From Pseudoalteromonas prydzensis (GTDB lineage: Bacteria > Pseudomonadota > Gammaproteobacteria > Enterobacterales > Alteromonadaceae): a DNA stretch of 64,000 bases. The notes under the pieces are model-generated. The model was given only the letters and a program-made list of their open reading frames with translations. It was not told the DNA's origin and made no database searches. The stretch spans positions 1 through 64,000 of the forward strand of contig NZ_BDDT01000004.1 of the NCBI RefSeq assembly GCF_001661495.1, given 5' to 3'. The position numbers and the translations under genes are program-made. The number at the start of each line of letters is the position of its first letter. Position 1 is the first letter of the stretch. Positions 1 to 9,377 of the stretch are shown one piece after another.

Positions 1-187
<187 letters not shown>

Positions 188-321
188 TACAACGCCAAAC
201 GCGTTTTATGCGACAGTTTAAGCGAAGAAGTTAATATAACTAAAGTAGATTACTGAAGACTTTTTATTATCAGAAATTCCAAATTTTAGTAAGTTTGATT
301 AAATCGAACTTACACCAAATT

Positions 322-440
322 TGCTTGGTGACAATAGCGTTTTGGACCCACCTGACCCCATGCCGAACTCAGTAGTGAAACGAAACAGCGCCGATGATAG
401 TGTAGCATTTGTTATGTGAAAGTAGGACATCGCCAGGCTC
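322..440 (+). rRNA. rrf: 5S ribosomal RNA
   Basis: About 119 nt with the hallmark CCCACCTGACCCCATGCCGA segment, the AACTCAGTAGTGAAACG continuation, the GCGCCGATGATAGTGTAG segment and paired ends (TGCTTGGTG with CGCCAGGC, allowing wobble). It lies 134 bp behind 23S, the usual order. No tRNA gene follows it before the terminator, so this rrn operon ends with a single 5S. Confidence 0.96.
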
Positions 441-450
441 CAAATTAAAG

Positions 451-482
451 AAACTCGTTACAGCGATGTGACGGGTTTTTTG
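451..482 (+). terminator. Rho-independent terminator of the rRNA operon
   Basis: Arms 451-462 (AAACTCGTTACA) and 467-478 (TGTGACGGGTTT) pair over 12 bp with two G-U wobbles, closed by a GCGA tetraloop of the stable GNRA class, followed directly by a T run. It sits 10 bp after 5S. Confidence 0.92.
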
Positions 483-640
483 TATTCTAAGCCGTCAGCT
501 TTTAGTCGTACAGCGTCAACCTAGACACCGTAGCGTGGGTTGAGTATCTGACACCCACGGATAAAAGAACGCCACGAACTCCTCAGAGCGTAGTCATACA
601 GGTTGCCCTTTTAACTCTCCCGCATTTTAATCTTGAAAAA
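483..640. other. Gene-free stretch between rRNA terminator and tandem repeat
   Basis: I see no credible gene here. The only structure is a 7-bp inverted repeat, CGTGGGT (534-540) and ACCCACG (553-559), around a 12-nt loop, without a T run. It may be a remnant of a dispersed rRNA-flanking repeat, but one copy in the window does not show that. Confidence 0.45.
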
Positions 641-717
641 CCCGAAACCCGAAACCCGAAACCCGAAACCCGAAACCCGAAACCCGAAACCCGAAACCCG
701 AAACCCGAAACCCGAAA
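641..717. repeat. 11-copy tandem heptanucleotide repeat (CCCGAAA)n
   Basis: Eleven perfect, uninterrupted copies of CCCGAAA run from 641 to 717. The minus strand therefore reads GGGTTTC eleven times, giving eleven G3 tracts separated by 4-nt loops, which fits the G-quadruplex consensus G3N1-7 repeated four times. The unit differs by one base from the plant telomere unit TTTAGGG. A minus-strand reading frame crosses it and yields a repeating RVSGFGF peptide, which I regard as an artefact. The array lies between the rrn operon and the FKBP gene. Copy number is likely to vary among strains. Confidence 0.95.
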
Positions 718-799
718 CTCGCACTTTTTATCAGACATAAGCAAACTCATTATAACACTTGCGTTTACTAGGCTATTTATGCGATAAACCATTTTTATT

Positions 800-805
800 T
801 ATAAT
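800..805 (+). promoter_or_regulatory. -10 hexamer (TATAAT) upstream of FKBP gene
   Basis: A perfect TATAAT lies 20 bp before the GTG codon at 825. A -35 at the usual spacing (around 777-782) is weak. If it is used, transcription would begin near 812, which excludes the upstream ATG at 759 and supports the GTG start. Confidence 0.45.
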
Positions 806-824
806 ACAAATAGGCGGGGTTCAC

Positions 825-1253
825 GTGGGTCGTAAAAAAACAACCAAATCAAAAGGCTCTTCAGGGCTCAATCGTAAAAACAGTGAAAGTTTTATTGCTA
901 AGTTTAGTGCTCACCCTGATACTCAACTATGTGATTCAGGTTTAATGTATAAGGTTATTGATGAAGTGTCAGGCGAACGGGTAACTGACCTAGATACAGT
1001 TGTTATCAATCAACGTATTATGCTGGCAGATGGAAGTGTGATTGCAGACAGTTATAAAGCAGGCATGCCTGAAGTGTTTGCATTAGCTGAGGCAATTGAA
1101 GGGTTACGACAAGGCATTCTACTTATGTCGGTAGGATCTCGTTATGAATTTGTTATTCCAGCTGAACTGGCCTGGGGCCGTAAAGGTAATGGTGGTAAAA
1201 TTGGGGCTAATGCGGTGCTGCATTTTGATGTTCGTTTGATACGTTTAGCCTAA
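825..1253 (+). CDS. FKBP-type peptidyl-prolyl cis-trans isomerase
   Basis: This protein of about 142 aa has a C-terminal FKBP fold that catalyses cis-trans isomerisation of proline bonds. Visible FKBP features are the run ADGSVIADSY, the EAIEGLRQGILLMSVGSRYEF segment split across the helix and strand, the I-P-A-x-L-A-W-G element and the closing FDVRLIRL strand. The N-terminal 30 residues are Lys/Ser-rich without a signal peptide, so it is probably cytoplasmic. I chose GTG 825 because an AGGCGGGG stretch stands 5 nt upstream and a TATAAT lies between the alternative ATG at 759 and this codon. It is a stand-alone gene, not part of the cobalamin operon. Confidence 0.8.
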   Translation: MGRKKTTKSKGSSGLNRKNSESFIAKFSAHPDTQLCDSGLMYKVIDEVSGERVTDLDTVVINQRIMLADGSVIADSYKAGMPEVFALAEAIEGLRQGILLMSVGSRYEFVIPAELAWGRKGNGGKIGANAVLHFDVRLIRLA

Positions 1254-1358
1254 TAATTACTTAATTAGATCTGTGATTGAGCATTTACTCATCGATTGAT
1301 TATCAAGCGTTCAGGTTAATTACATCCCCGGATAATTACTACTCATGTAAAGGATATT

Positions 1359-1973
1359 ATGAAACCATTCTCTAGCCGTGTTTATTTATTGCGCCATGGA
1401 GAGCTTGCCGAGCAGGGAGTGTTGGCTGGACATACCGACTTTGCTTTAAGCGATATTGGAGTCGAGCAGCTAAATATTGCCTGTGCTGAACTTGTGAATA
1501 TTGAGCGCATTATTAGCTCTACACTGAAGCGTTGCAGCGTATTTGCTACAGAGCTTGCCAATCGCCAACAAATTCCACTTATCCTAACGGATCAAATCAG
1601 AGAGTTTAACTTTGGCGACTGGGATGGTTGTAAATATGAATATTTATGGCAACAAACACATAGCCCAAGTATTGGTGATTTTTGGCAAGACCCATGGCAT
1701 GTAACTCCACCCAGTGGAGAGTCTATGGCTGATTTCCATGAACGTGTTGCGACATGGTGGCAAACCCTATTAGTTGATATTGCTAAAACTGAGACTCAAG
1801 CGCAGTTGGTGATAACACATGCAGGAGTGATCAAGCAGCTGCTGGCTATAATTTGCCAGTTGCCTAAACAGTCTCAGCAGCAAGATATATTTTCTATCGG
1901 CTATGGCAAACTGGTTTGTATTGATATTTTTATTGATGAAAATGCTGTCTCGTGGCCAAAAATTGTATTCTAA
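1359..1973 (+). CDS. cobC: Histidine phosphatase, probable alpha-ribazole phosphatase CobC
   Basis: This 204-aa histidine-phosphatase superfamily protein carries the phosphohistidine motif LLRHGE at residues 10-15, a GxxDFxLSxxG element, a basic RxxxT pocket segment, and a second catalytic His in VITHAGV near residue 154. In the cobalamin pathway CobC removes the 5' phosphate from alpha-ribazole phosphate or adenosylcobalamin phosphate. The family also includes phosphoglycerate mutase-like enzymes, so the assignment rests on its position directly before a cobalamin riboswitch and nucleotide-loop genes. It lies upstream of the riboswitch and so may not be under its control. An AAAGGA ribosome-binding site precedes ATG 1359. 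Confidence 0.8.
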   Translation: MKPFSSRVYLLRHGELAEQGVLAGHTDFALSDIGVEQLNIACAELVNIERIISSTLKRCSVFATELANRQQIPLILTDQIREFNFGDWDGCKYEYLWQQTHSPSIGDFWQDPWHVTPPSGESMADFHERVATWWQTLLVDIAKTETQAQLVITHAGVIKQLLAIICQLPKQSQQQDIFSIGYGKLVCIDIFIDENAVSWPKIVF

Positions 1974-2029
1974 TCACCCCTATTGTAGCCGTCTAGAAAG
2001 ATATTCATTGAAATATTTACTCACCTGCC

Positions 2030-2181
2030 CATAATAGGGCCTTATGTATTTTGGAATGAGGTGAAAGTCCTCAACTGTACCCGCAACTGTAAGTCACATG
2101 AGTGATAAGTCAGATACAAAATACGTTAATTTGAATCAATGAGCGGGTTAACTCTTCTATTATCACCATGAACATCATGGT
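2030..2181 (+). promoter_or_regulatory. Cobalamin (adenosylcobalamin) riboswitch
   Basis: The aptamer core is clear: GAGGTGAAAGTCCTC, then CCCGCAACTGTAAGTC, then the B12-box-like AAGTCAGATAC near 2107-2117. GTATTTTG (2046-2053) pairs exactly with CAAAATAC (2117-2124), and ACCCGC (2079-2084) is exactly complementary to GCGGGT (2143-2148), the expected L5-L13 kissing contact. A small hairpin (2165-2171 with 2175-2181, loop ACA) may belong to the expression platform. The element precedes btuD by about 40 nt, and high B12 would be expected to repress the operon. Outer boundaries are approximate. Confidence 0.93.
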
Positions 2182-2223
2182 TTGTAGTGCTGTGGGTTTG
2201 CTATCGCGAGAGAGAACAACACA

Positions 2224-3057
2224 TTGCATACACCTGACGCAACAGCGCCTCCTTTACTAAAAGTCACTAACTTATCCTGGTCTGTAGCCAGTACTGCCAT
2301 TTTGCAAGATATCGATTTTGCGATAAAAGCAGGACAATTTATAGGTCTGCTTGGCCCTAATGGTGCTGGAAAATCAAGTTTGTTGCGTTGCCTATATCGT
2401 TATAGCAAACCACAAAGTGGTGAGGTGCAATTTGCTGGGCGTAATATTTGGCAATTGAGCGCAGATGATTATGCCAAGCAAGTTGCCGTTGTACTGCAAG
2501 AGGCTCCCTCGCAATTTAATTTGTCAGTGTATGATGTTGTCAGTCTTGGCCTTACGCCACACAAAAGTTTATTTAGTGCTACCACAAAAGCAGATCAGCA
2601 AGTTGTTTTACAAGCGATAGAACAAGTGGGTTTAAGCCATCACTTAACACAAAATTTTGATTCACTCTCAGGGGGCGAAAAACAACGGGCATTAATTGCA
2701 CGGTCAATTGTTCAAGGCCCTAAGTTATTAATAATGGATGAGCCAACCAGCCATTTAGATATCAAGTATCAAATCCAATTAATGGAACTTGCCAAGTCAC
2801 TTAATCTGACCATTTTGGCGTCGTTTCATGATCTTAACCTTGCCGCAAGTATGTGTGATCAACTATTGGTACTTAAACAAGGCCAGTTAGTAGCATCAGG
2901 TACGCCAGAGCAAGTGATCACAGAAAAAATGCTCAGCGATGTATTTGGTGTCTGCGCTGAAGTATCGCAGCACCCGCAAAGCCAGCAATTACAGAAAGCG
3001 ATTCCGCGTATTACCTATTTTTATGGTTATCAGGCGGGAGTGAATAATGGCAAGTAA
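2224..3057 (+). CDS. btuD: Vitamin B12 ABC transporter ATPase
   Basis: This 277-aa ATPase of the BtuCDF/FecE class powers corrinoid import from the inner face of the inner membrane. It has Walker A GPNGAGKS (residues 44-51), signature LSGGEKQ near 149, Walker B LLIMDEP near 168 and the switch His in SFHDLNLA. The start is an inferred TTG at 2224 behind a GAGAG stretch; it is the only plausible start before the strand-leading LLKVTNLSW segment. It is the first gene under the riboswitch and overlaps btuC by 11 bp. The B12 role is fixed by context; by sequence alone it could be a haem or siderophore ATPase. Confidence 0.9.
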   Translation: MHTPDATAPPLLKVTNLSWSVASTAILQDIDFAIKAGQFIGLLGPNGAGKSSLLRCLYRYSKPQSGEVQFAGRNIWQLSADDYAKQVAVVLQEAPSQFNLSVYDVVSLGLTPHKSLFSATTKADQQVVLQAIEQVGLSHHLTQNFDSLSGGEKQRALIARSIVQGPKLLIMDEPTSHLDIKYQIQLMELAKSLNLTILASFHDLNLAASMCDQLLVLKQGQLVASGTPEQVITEKMLSDVFGVCAEVSQHPQSQQLQKAIPRITYFYGYQAGVNNGK

Positions 3058-4042
3058 GCACACTTTGGCAGTTATTGCGGCGCTGATAATAGCTGTTGTG
3101 AGTATTTTTGTGGCGTTGAGCTTTGGGGCTGCGCCGAGTAAGTTTATTGATGTATACCACAGTATTAGTGGCCAAGGACATGACTCGTTTATTGAACGGA
3201 TCATCTGGCAATTACGCATGCCACGCACGTTACTCGCTTTTTTAGCTGGTTCGGGTTTAGCAATTGCGGGGTTAATTTTGCAAACCGTCACCCGCAACCC
3301 CTTAGCTGACCCTTATTTATTCGGCATCTCATCAGGTGCATCATTTGGGGTGGTGTGTTTTATTACAATCACAGGCGTAAGTGCTGGGATTACTATGTCT
3401 GCGGCCGCTTTTGTTGGCAGCTTAGTTACTATGCTATTACTGGTTTTTATTGCCGGACGTACTGGGCGCGGGCAAGTTGAAACCATGCTCTTGGCAGGGG
3501 TTGCTTTATCCTTTTTATTCAGCGCGTTTACCAGTTTGCTGTTGTATTTTAGTGATCCACAGGCGATCACGGCTATTTTGTTTTGGACTCTAGGCAGCTT
3601 TGCTCGCGCTCAGTGGACTACGCTCTGGCTACCTGCTTTAGTGATTTTAAGTTGTACAGCTGTAATGATGGGCTTTCGCCGTCAGCTCAATGCCATGTTA
3701 CTAGGTGATGAAAGTGCCGTGACACTCGGTATCCCAGTGCAACGGTTTCGACTGTTAATGCTGATACTCAGCTCATTGATCACCGCAGTATTGGTAGCCA
3801 TGTGTGGCGGCATTGGCTTTGTTGGTTTGATGATCCCGCATATTGTGCGCTTTTTTGTCTCTCAAGGTACGCCTAGTGGCTTAATGATGACTGCACTCGT
3901 TGGCGGCACATTTATGGTATGGGTCGATGTGTTATCGCGTATTTTGTTAGCGAATCAAGAGTTACCTATTGGGGTGATCACTTCTGCAATCGGCAGCGTG
4001 TTCTTTTTATCGTTACTTTATTTTCGCAAGCGAGAGAGTTAG
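3047..4042 (+). CDS. btuC: Vitamin B12 ABC transporter permease
   Basis: This 331-aa FecCD-family permease is almost entirely hydrophobic, with about ten transmembrane helices. It shows the family motifs LRMPRTLLAFLAGSGLAIAG, the RNPLADPYLFGISSGA region and GFVGLMIPHIVR, the last close to the ATPase-coupling loop. It forms the BtuCDF importer with the neighbouring btuD and the distal btuF. The ATG start overlaps the btuD end, and cobT follows after 4 bp, so expression is translationally coupled. No outer-membrane receptor gene (btuB) is adjacent. Confidence 0.92.
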   Translation: MASKHTLAVIAALIIAVVSIFVALSFGAAPSKFIDVYHSISGQGHDSFIERIIWQLRMPRTLLAFLAGSGLAIAGLILQTVTRNPLADPYLFGISSGASFGVVCFITITGVSAGITMSAAAFVGSLVTMLLLVFIAGRTGRGQVETMLLAGVALSFLFSAFTSLLLYFSDPQAITAILFWTLGSFARAQWTTLWLPALVILSCTAVMMGFRRQLNAMLLGDESAVTLGIPVQRFRLLMLILSSLITAVLVAMCGGIGFVGLMIPHIVRFFVSQGTPSGLMMTALVGGTFMVWVDVLSRILLANQELPIGVITSAIGSVFFLSLLYFRKRES

Positions 4043-4046
4043 TCAG

Positions 4047-5111
4047 ATGTTTAATATACCTACAGTCACCAATCAATATAGCAACTTAATTGTGGATAAG
4101 ATTAATCATAAAACCAAACCCCTTGGCGCACTAGGGAAATTGGAGCAATGTGCCAAACAATTGGTTACTTTATTTAGCCAAAACGTGGCTGACGAAGACG
4201 CCTTTAAAACATTTACTCCTAGTATCACTAAGCCTACTTTGTTGGTTTTTGCAGGGGATCATGGTGTGGCAGCACAAGGTGTATCGATAGCGCCAAGTGA
4301 TGTAACTTCACAAATGGTTGCTAATTTTGTCAGCGGTGGTGCCGCTATTAATGTATTTTGCCAACAACTTGGCTGGCAATTAGAAGTGGTTGATTGTGGC
4401 ATTTTGCATCCAGTCACAGCACCGAGTGTGCACAACTGCCGTTTAGGTAGCATCACTAAGCCATTAAATACTGAGATGGCGATGAATACTATGCAGGTTC
4501 AGCAAGGTTTTGATAACGCTAAGCAGCTTATACAGCAGCTTAGCCATAATGGCTGTAATACCATTGCCTTTGGCGAAATGGGCATAGGTAACACCACCAG
4601 TGCTGCAGCACTTATGGCAGCCATGCTTGATTTACCGGCGCAGCAGTGTGTAGGCAAAGGTACTGGAGTGAGCGATGATATTGTTAAGCGCAAAATAACG
4701 GTCGTAGAGCAGGCGCTGGCATTACATAAATCACAATTTGCCGATGCTATCACTTTGCTTGCTGCGTTAGGCGGTTTTGAAATTGTACATATTACCGGTG
4801 CTATGCTTGCTGCCGCTGAGCAGGGCATGGCGGTAGTCGTTGATGGCTTTATTTGTAGCGCCGCCGCTATGGTTGCTATCGCGATTAACCCAGCCGTGAA
4901 AGATTATTTAATTTTTGCGCATTGCTCAAACGAGCAAGGGCATCGACTGATGTTAGACGCGCTAAATGTTACGCCACTGCTGCAACTTGATTTACGTTTA
5001 GGTGAAGGCACGGGCGCGGCGTTGAGCCTTCCGCTATTGCAAGCCGCACTTGGTTTTTATAATCAGATGGCCAGCTTTGCTGATGCCGGTGTTGAGCAGG
5101 TTGTAAGTTGA
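4047..5111 (+). CDS. cobT: Nicotinate-nucleotide--dimethylbenzimidazole phosphoribosyltransferase
   Basis: CobT makes alpha-ribazole 5'-phosphate from dimethylbenzimidazole and nicotinate mononucleotide, supplying the lower ligand of cobalamin. The 354-aa length matches the family. Recognisable motifs are KPLGALGKLE near the N-terminus, FAGDHGVAAQGVS, GEMGIGNTTSAAA, and LGEGTGAAL with the catalytic Glu near residue 320. The end overlaps the start of cobS by 4 bp (ATGA), consistent with one transcript under the upstream riboswitch. Confidence 0.96.
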   Translation: MFNIPTVTNQYSNLIVDKINHKTKPLGALGKLEQCAKQLVTLFSQNVADEDAFKTFTPSITKPTLLVFAGDHGVAAQGVSIAPSDVTSQMVANFVSGGAAINVFCQQLGWQLEVVDCGILHPVTAPSVHNCRLGSITKPLNTEMAMNTMQVQQGFDNAKQLIQQLSHNGCNTIAFGEMGIGNTTSAAALMAAMLDLPAQQCVGKGTGVSDDIVKRKITVVEQALALHKSQFADAITLLAALGGFEIVHITGAMLAAAEQGMAVVVDGFICSAAAMVAIAINPAVKDYLIFAHCSNEQGHRLMLDALNVTPLLQLDLRLGEGTGAALSLPLLQAALGFYNQMASFADAGVEQVVS

Positions 5112-5911
5112 TGCAGCCAAGCTCTGTGCAAAACACGGTAACGCAAGGGCAGCTGCTGTTACTAGCAATTAGTTTTTTAACCCGTGTACCAGTGCCACTA
5201 AACTTTACAGTAACGGGCGCTCATTTAAATCAAGCAAGCCGCTACTTTGCCTTAGTAGGGTTATTACTTGGCGTACTATTAGCACTGCTATATAGTATTT
5301 TTCAGCTGTTATTACCTCCTTCAATTAGTGTATTACTAATGATGGCTGTGGGGTTATTATTAACTGGTGCTTTCCACGAAGATGGGTGGGCTGATGTATG
5401 GGATGGTTTCGGCGGTGGTTGGCAGGTAGAGCAGAAGCTTGCCATTATGAAAGACAGTCGTCTTGGCACCTATGGTGCGGCAGCATTATTTATCATACTG
5501 CTAGTGAAATTTCAAAGTCTCCTTTTTCTCAGTGGCTCATTATTAAATGTGCTAAGTGCAATAGTGATTGGGCAATGCCTAAGCCGTGCAATCGCAACTA
5601 GCTTAATATTCAGTATGAATTATGTAAGCGCTGATGCCACTGCAAAAGTAAAACCACTCGCGATGCATTTATCCGTCACTAGTTTAGCTATTTTGCTGTT
5701 AACAGCTGGCTTTGTACTGAGCTGTTTAATTGTATTTGGTGTATTGCTATGGCAAACCGCCATAGTGATGATCGTTGTGTTATTGATACTCAGACAGCTC
5801 TTAATTTACTGGTTTAAGCAGCAATTAGGTGGCTACACCGGCGATTGTTTAGGTGCGGCGCAGCAGCTAAGTGAAGTGACTATTTACCTTACTTTAGTGA
5901 GTCTATTATGA
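5108..5911 (+). CDS. cobS: Adenosylcobinamide-GDP ribazoletransferase
   Basis: CobS joins adenosylcobinamide-GDP to alpha-ribazole (phosphate), the last step of nucleotide-loop assembly, in the inner membrane. The 267-aa protein has the Asp-rich HEDGWADVWDGFGGG motif (near residues 86-100), preceded by SFLTRVPVP near the N-terminus, and several hydrophobic helices. It overlaps cobT and cobU by 4 bp on each side, so the three nucleotide-loop enzymes are translationally coupled. Confidence 0.95.
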   Translation: MMQPSSVQNTVTQGQLLLLAISFLTRVPVPLNFTVTGAHLNQASRYFALVGLLLGVLLALLYSIFQLLLPPSISVLLMMAVGLLLTGAFHEDGWADVWDGFGGGWQVEQKLAIMKDSRLGTYGAAALFIILLVKFQSLLFLSGSLLNVLSAIVIGQCLSRAIATSLIFSMNYVSADATAKVKPLAMHLSVTSLAILLLTAGFVLSCLIVFGVLLWQTAIVMIVVLLILRQLLIYWFKQQLGGYTGDCLGAAQQLSEVTIYLTLVSLL

Positions 5912-6435
5912 GCCGTAACTACACATTGATTTTGGGCGGCGCGCGCAGTGGTAAAAGTCGTTTTGCTGAACAGTTAGCGCTAAATAGTAATAAAGCGGTT
6001 ATTTACCTCGCCACAGGGCAAGCCCATGATAGTGAAATGCAAGCACGTATTGCCCATCATCAACAACAGCGCCCCACCGATTGGCCGTTGGTTGAAGAGC
6101 CAATAACATTAGCCGATGCGCTACAAACATACAGTACTAAAGACAACTGTATTTTAGTTGATTGCTTAACCTTGTGGCTCAGTAACTGTTTATGCCATGC
6201 CAGAGCTGACTGCTGGAATGAGCAAAAAGCAGCGCTGTTAGCGGCCCTTGAACACTTACCTGGGCAAGTTATTTTTGTCAGCAATGAAGTGGGCCACGGT
6301 ATTGTGCCGCTTGGTGAATTAAGTCGTGAGTTTGTGGATGAATCGGGTTGGTTGCATCAAGCCATTGCAGCTAACGCAGAGCGTGTTGAATTTATAATGG
6401 CAGGTCTTGCCTTAACATTAAAAGAGCAATCATGA
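5908..6435 (+). CDS. cobU: Adenosylcobinamide kinase / GTP:phosphate guanylyltransferase
   Basis: CobU phosphorylates adenosylcobinamide and transfers GMP, producing the substrate of CobS. This 175-aa protein has the P-loop GGARSGKS at residues 9-16, followed by YLATGQA, the [10 protein letters not shown] element that carries the guanylylated His, DCLTLWLSN and [10 protein letters not shown]. Length matches the family. It overlaps cobS and cobQ by 4 bp each. Confidence 0.96.
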   Translation: MSRNYTLILGGARSGKSRFAEQLALNSNKAVIYLATGQAHDSEMQARIAHHQQQRPTDWPLVEEPITLADALQTYSTKDNCILVDCLTLWLSNCLCHARADCWNEQKAALLAALEHLPGQVIFVSNEVGHGIVPLGELSREFVDESGWLHQAIAANAERVEFIMAGLALTLKEQS

Positions 6436-7931
6436 TGAAAACATTAATGGTGCAGGGCACAACATCAGACGCCGGTAAAAGCACCTTAGTGGCGGCGCTA
6501 TGTCGGGTGTTTGTCGAGCAAGGCATTAAAGTTGCGCCATTCAAACCACAAAATATGGCTTTAAATAGCGCTGTAACCGAAGATGGCGGCGAGATTGGTC
6601 GTGCGCAAGCATTACAAGCAATTGCCGCTAAAGTAGCGTCACGGGTTGATTTTAACCCTATTTTACTCAAACCAAACAGTGATACTGGCGCACAAGTTAT
6701 TATTCATGGTAAAGCAATTAGCAATATGGAAGCACAGGCCTATCACGATTATAAAAAAGTTGCGATGGATGCGGTGCTTACTTCACAGCAGCGTTTAAGT
6801 GAAGAGTTTGAGTTGTTAGTGGTTGAAGGGGCGGGCAGTCCCGCTGAAATCAATCTGCGTGCCGGTGATATTGCCAACATGGGTTACGCTGAAGCGGTTG
6901 ATTGCCCTGTTATTATTATTGCCGATATCGACAAAGGCGGTGTGTTTGCGCATCTGGTCGGTACTCTTGCATTGTTAAGCGAGTCAGAACAAGCACGAGT
7001 AAAAGGCTTTGTGATCAACCGTTTTCGTGGCGATATAGGCTTATTGCAAGGTGGCCTTGATTGGCTTGAAGAGTACACCGCTAAACCTGTATTAGGTGTA
7101 TTACCTTATTTGCATGATCTCGCCCTAGATGCCGAAGATGCGGTCGCGATAGATAACCAAGTCAGCCAAGCGAAAATTAAAATAGCCATTTTACTGTTGC
7201 CACATATTAGTAATCATACTGATTTTGATGCACTGCGATTAAACCCACACATTGATACTAATTACGTACGCCATACCCAAGCAATTCCAGATGTTGATCT
7301 TATTATTATCCCTGGTAGCAAAAATGTGATCAGTGATTTGACCTTTTTAAACAATGAAGGCTGGGGTGAACAAATTAAGCGCCACCTACGTTACGGCGGT
7401 AAACTACTCGGTATTTGTGGTGGGTTGCAAATGCTGGGAACCGATATTTTTGACCCTGATGGAGTTGAATCCAAGCAAACTCAATGTAAAGGCTTAGGTT
7501 TTGCTGATCTTGTTACTCATCTCGGGCAGCAAAAAGTACTAACCCAAGCCGAGGGAGTGATCACTTTACAGGGCCAGCAAGCCAAAGTGAGCGGTTATGA
7601 AATTCATGCCGGTAGCAGCCAAGGCCCCGCATTGGAACAGCCATTTTTAAAATTTACGCAACATCCTAATAATGTTGCGCAAGACGGTTTTATATCAAAA
7701 GATAATTGTATAGCAGGTACTTACTTACATGGCTTGTTTGATAGCAGCGCAGCCACGCAATTGATACTCGATTGGGTATTGCCAAATAGTGGGATTAGTC
7801 AATTAATCGATATCGACACGCACCGCGAACAGCAATTAACACGGCTAGCAACAATGTGTAAAGAACATTTAGATCTAGACAAAATCACACAAATTTACCA
7901 GAACTGGGAAGGAGTTAAACATGAGCGATAA
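6432..7931 (+). CDS. cobQ: Cobyric acid synthase, glutamine-hydrolysing
   Basis: CobQ (CbiP) amidates four carboxylates of adenosylcobyrinic a,c-diamide using glutamine and ATP. The 499-aa protein has an N-terminal dethiobiotin-synthetase-like domain ([13 protein letters not shown], then [10 protein letters not shown]) and a C-terminal class I glutamine amidotransferase domain with the nucleophile Cys in [10 protein letters not shown] (near residue 334) and the His in YLHGLFDS. It overlaps cobU by 4 bp and cobO by 11 bp. Its presence implies use of partially amidated precursors, although the preceding ring-building genes are not in the window. Confidence 0.95.
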   Translation: MMKTLMVQGTTSDAGKSTLVAALCRVFVEQGIKVAPFKPQNMALNSAVTEDGGEIGRAQALQAIAAKVASRVDFNPILLKPNSDTGAQVIIHGKAISNMEAQAYHDYKKVAMDAVLTSQQRLSEEFELLVVEGAGSPAEINLRAGDIANMGYAEAVDCPVIIIADIDKGGVFAHLVGTLALLSESEQARVKGFVINRFRGDIGLLQGGLDWLEEYTAKPVLGVLPYLHDLALDAEDAVAIDNQVSQAKIKIAILLLPHISNHTDFDALRLNPHIDTNYVRHTQAIPDVDLIIIPGSKNVISDLTFLNNEGWGEQIKRHLRYGGKLLGICGGLQMLGTDIFDPDGVESKQTQCKGLGFADLVTHLGQQKVLTQAEGVITLQGQQAKVSGYEIHAGSSQGPALEQPFLKFTQHPNNVAQDGFISKDNCIAGTYLHGLFDSSAATQLILDWVLPNSGISQLIDIDTHREQQLTRLATMCKEHLDLDKITQIYQNWEGVKHER

Positions 7932-8520
7932 AAATAACGATAAACACCAACAACGCCAACAAAAAGTAAAAGATAAAGTGGATGAACGTATCGCTGCTGC
8001 ACAAACTGAAAAGGGGGTTTTTCAGGTTATCACCGGTAATGGTAAAGGTAAATCAACCTCTGGCTTTGGTACGGTAACTCGCTGTGTAGGCCATGGTATG
8101 AAAGCCGCTGTATGCCAGTTTATTAAAGGAACTTGGCCTTGTGGGGAGCGCAACATCTTGCAAGGCGCAGGCGTTGAATTTGCAATTATGAACACAGGTT
8201 TTACCTGGGAGACACAAAATAAAGAATCAGATACTGCCGCTGCTCAAACGACGTGGCAAGAAGCGAAACGCATGCTAGCTGATGAATCAATTAACTTAGT
8301 ATTACTAGATGAAATAACTTACATGATCACCTACGGGTATATAGATTTAGACGAAGCGCTAGATGTTATTGCTAATCGTCCGCCAATGCAGTCTGTGATT
8401 GTAACAGGGCGCGGTGCACACCGTAAGTTAACTGATTTAGCTGATACCGTAAGTGAAGTACGTAATGTTAAGCATGCGTTTGATGCGGGCGTTAAAGCGC
8501 AAATAGGGTTTGACTACTAA
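7921..8520 (+). CDS. cobO: Cob(I)yrinic acid a,c-diamide adenosyltransferase (CobO/BtuR type)
   Basis: This 199-aa corrinoid adenosyltransferase attaches the 5'-deoxyadenosyl upper ligand to reduced corrinoids. The nucleotide-binding motif [10 protein letters not shown] lies near residues 39-48, and [11 protein letters not shown] and [13 protein letters not shown] are typical of the CobA/CobO family. The charged N-terminal 35 residues also fit. It overlaps cobQ by 11 bp and touches btuF (stop TAA and start ATG share one base), so it is deep within the operon. Confidence 0.95.
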   Translation: MSDKNNDKHQQRQQKVKDKVDERIAAAQTEKGVFQVITGNGKGKSTSGFGTVTRCVGHGMKAAVCQFIKGTWPCGERNILQGAGVEFAIMNTGFTWETQNKESDTAAAQTTWQEAKRMLADESINLVLLDEITYMITYGYIDLDEALDVIANRPPMQSVIVTGRGAHRKLTDLADTVSEVRNVKHAFDAGVKAQIGFDY

Positions 8521-9377
8521 TGGTTAAGTTTAGGTTTATACTCGTTTTATCGCTGGCTTTGTGCTGCTTTAAGCTCGTGGCTGATCCTAAAAAACAGCAA
8601 TTAAGGATCGTTGCACTTGCTCCACATATTGTTGAAAACCTCTATACCATCGGTGCAGGGGAGCAAATCGTTGGCACTGTTGAATATGCTGATTTTCCTG
8701 ATGCTGCAAACGATATTGTCCGTATTGGTGGTCATCAAGGTATCCAGCTTGAGAAGCTATTAGCACTTAAACCAGACTTAGTGTTAGCTTGGAAAACTGG
8801 CAGCAAAGCGGAAGATTTAGCCCGTATAGAAGACTTTGGTATTGAGATTTCATACAGTGATGCCAGTGATGTAAATAAAGTGCCAACTGAACTGCGCCGT
8901 TTAGGTACACTCACAGGGCGAGAGCAAGCGGCTGAGCAAGCGGCAGTTGAATTTGAAAATAAAATTGCAGTCATTAAAGCCAAATATAGCGACAAGAGCA
9001 CTGTTGCGGTGTTTTATCAATTGTGGCCAGAGCCGATGATGACGGTAGGGAAAAATACTTGGATCAATCAATTAATTGATATTTGCCAAGGGCGTAATGT
9101 ATTTGCAAACAGCCGCACGGATTACCCGCAGATCAGCATTGAAAATGTGGTAGTAGCCAAGCCAGAAGTAATAATATTACCAGATGAAAAATCACAGCAG
9201 CAACAAGCGGTGATTGATTGGTCGCCATGGCCTGAAGTGCCAGCGGTAAAAAATAGCCAATTTTTGCATGTAAATGCCGATTTATTACATCGTTTTACTA
9301 TGCGAATGCTGGATGGGCTTGATGATATGTGCATGAAAATTGATGCTTCGCGCGCCGTAATTAAGGAGCCACAATGA
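8520..9377 (+). CDS. btuF: Vitamin B12 periplasmic binding protein
   Basis: BtuF captures corrinoids in the periplasm and delivers them to BtuCD. The 285-aa protein has a signal peptide (residues 1 to about 21, hydrophobic core LVLSLALCC) and the helical-backbone solute-binding fold: [19 protein letters not shown] at the front, then [30 protein letters not shown], and a C-terminal lobe. Because CC sits in the signal core, a lipid anchor is conceivable, but no clean lipobox is visible. It overlaps the downstream ung gene by an ATGA junction. Confidence 0.92.
   Translation: MVKFRFILVLSLALCCFKLVADPKKQQLRIVALAPHIVENLYTIGAGEQIVGTVEYADFPDAANDIVRIGGHQGIQLEKLLALKPDLVLAWKTGSKAEDLARIEDFGIEISYSDASDVNKVPTELRRLGTLTGREQAAEQAAVEFENKIAVIKAKYSDKSTVAVFYQLWPEPMMTVGKNTWINQLIDICQGRNVFANSRTDYPQISIENVVVAKPEVIILPDEKSQQQQAVIDWSPWPEVPAVKNSQFLHVNADLLHRFTMRMLDGLDDMCMKIDASRAVIKEPQ

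Noticed and set aside
641-717. CRISPR array
   Set aside because: The units are contiguous 7-mers without spacers, and no cas genes are in the window.
583-792. Minus-strand reading frame encoding a repeating RVSGFGF peptide
   Set aside because: It exists only because the 7-bp repeat has no stop in that frame; no ribosome-binding site, and the peptide is a direct translation of the tandem array.
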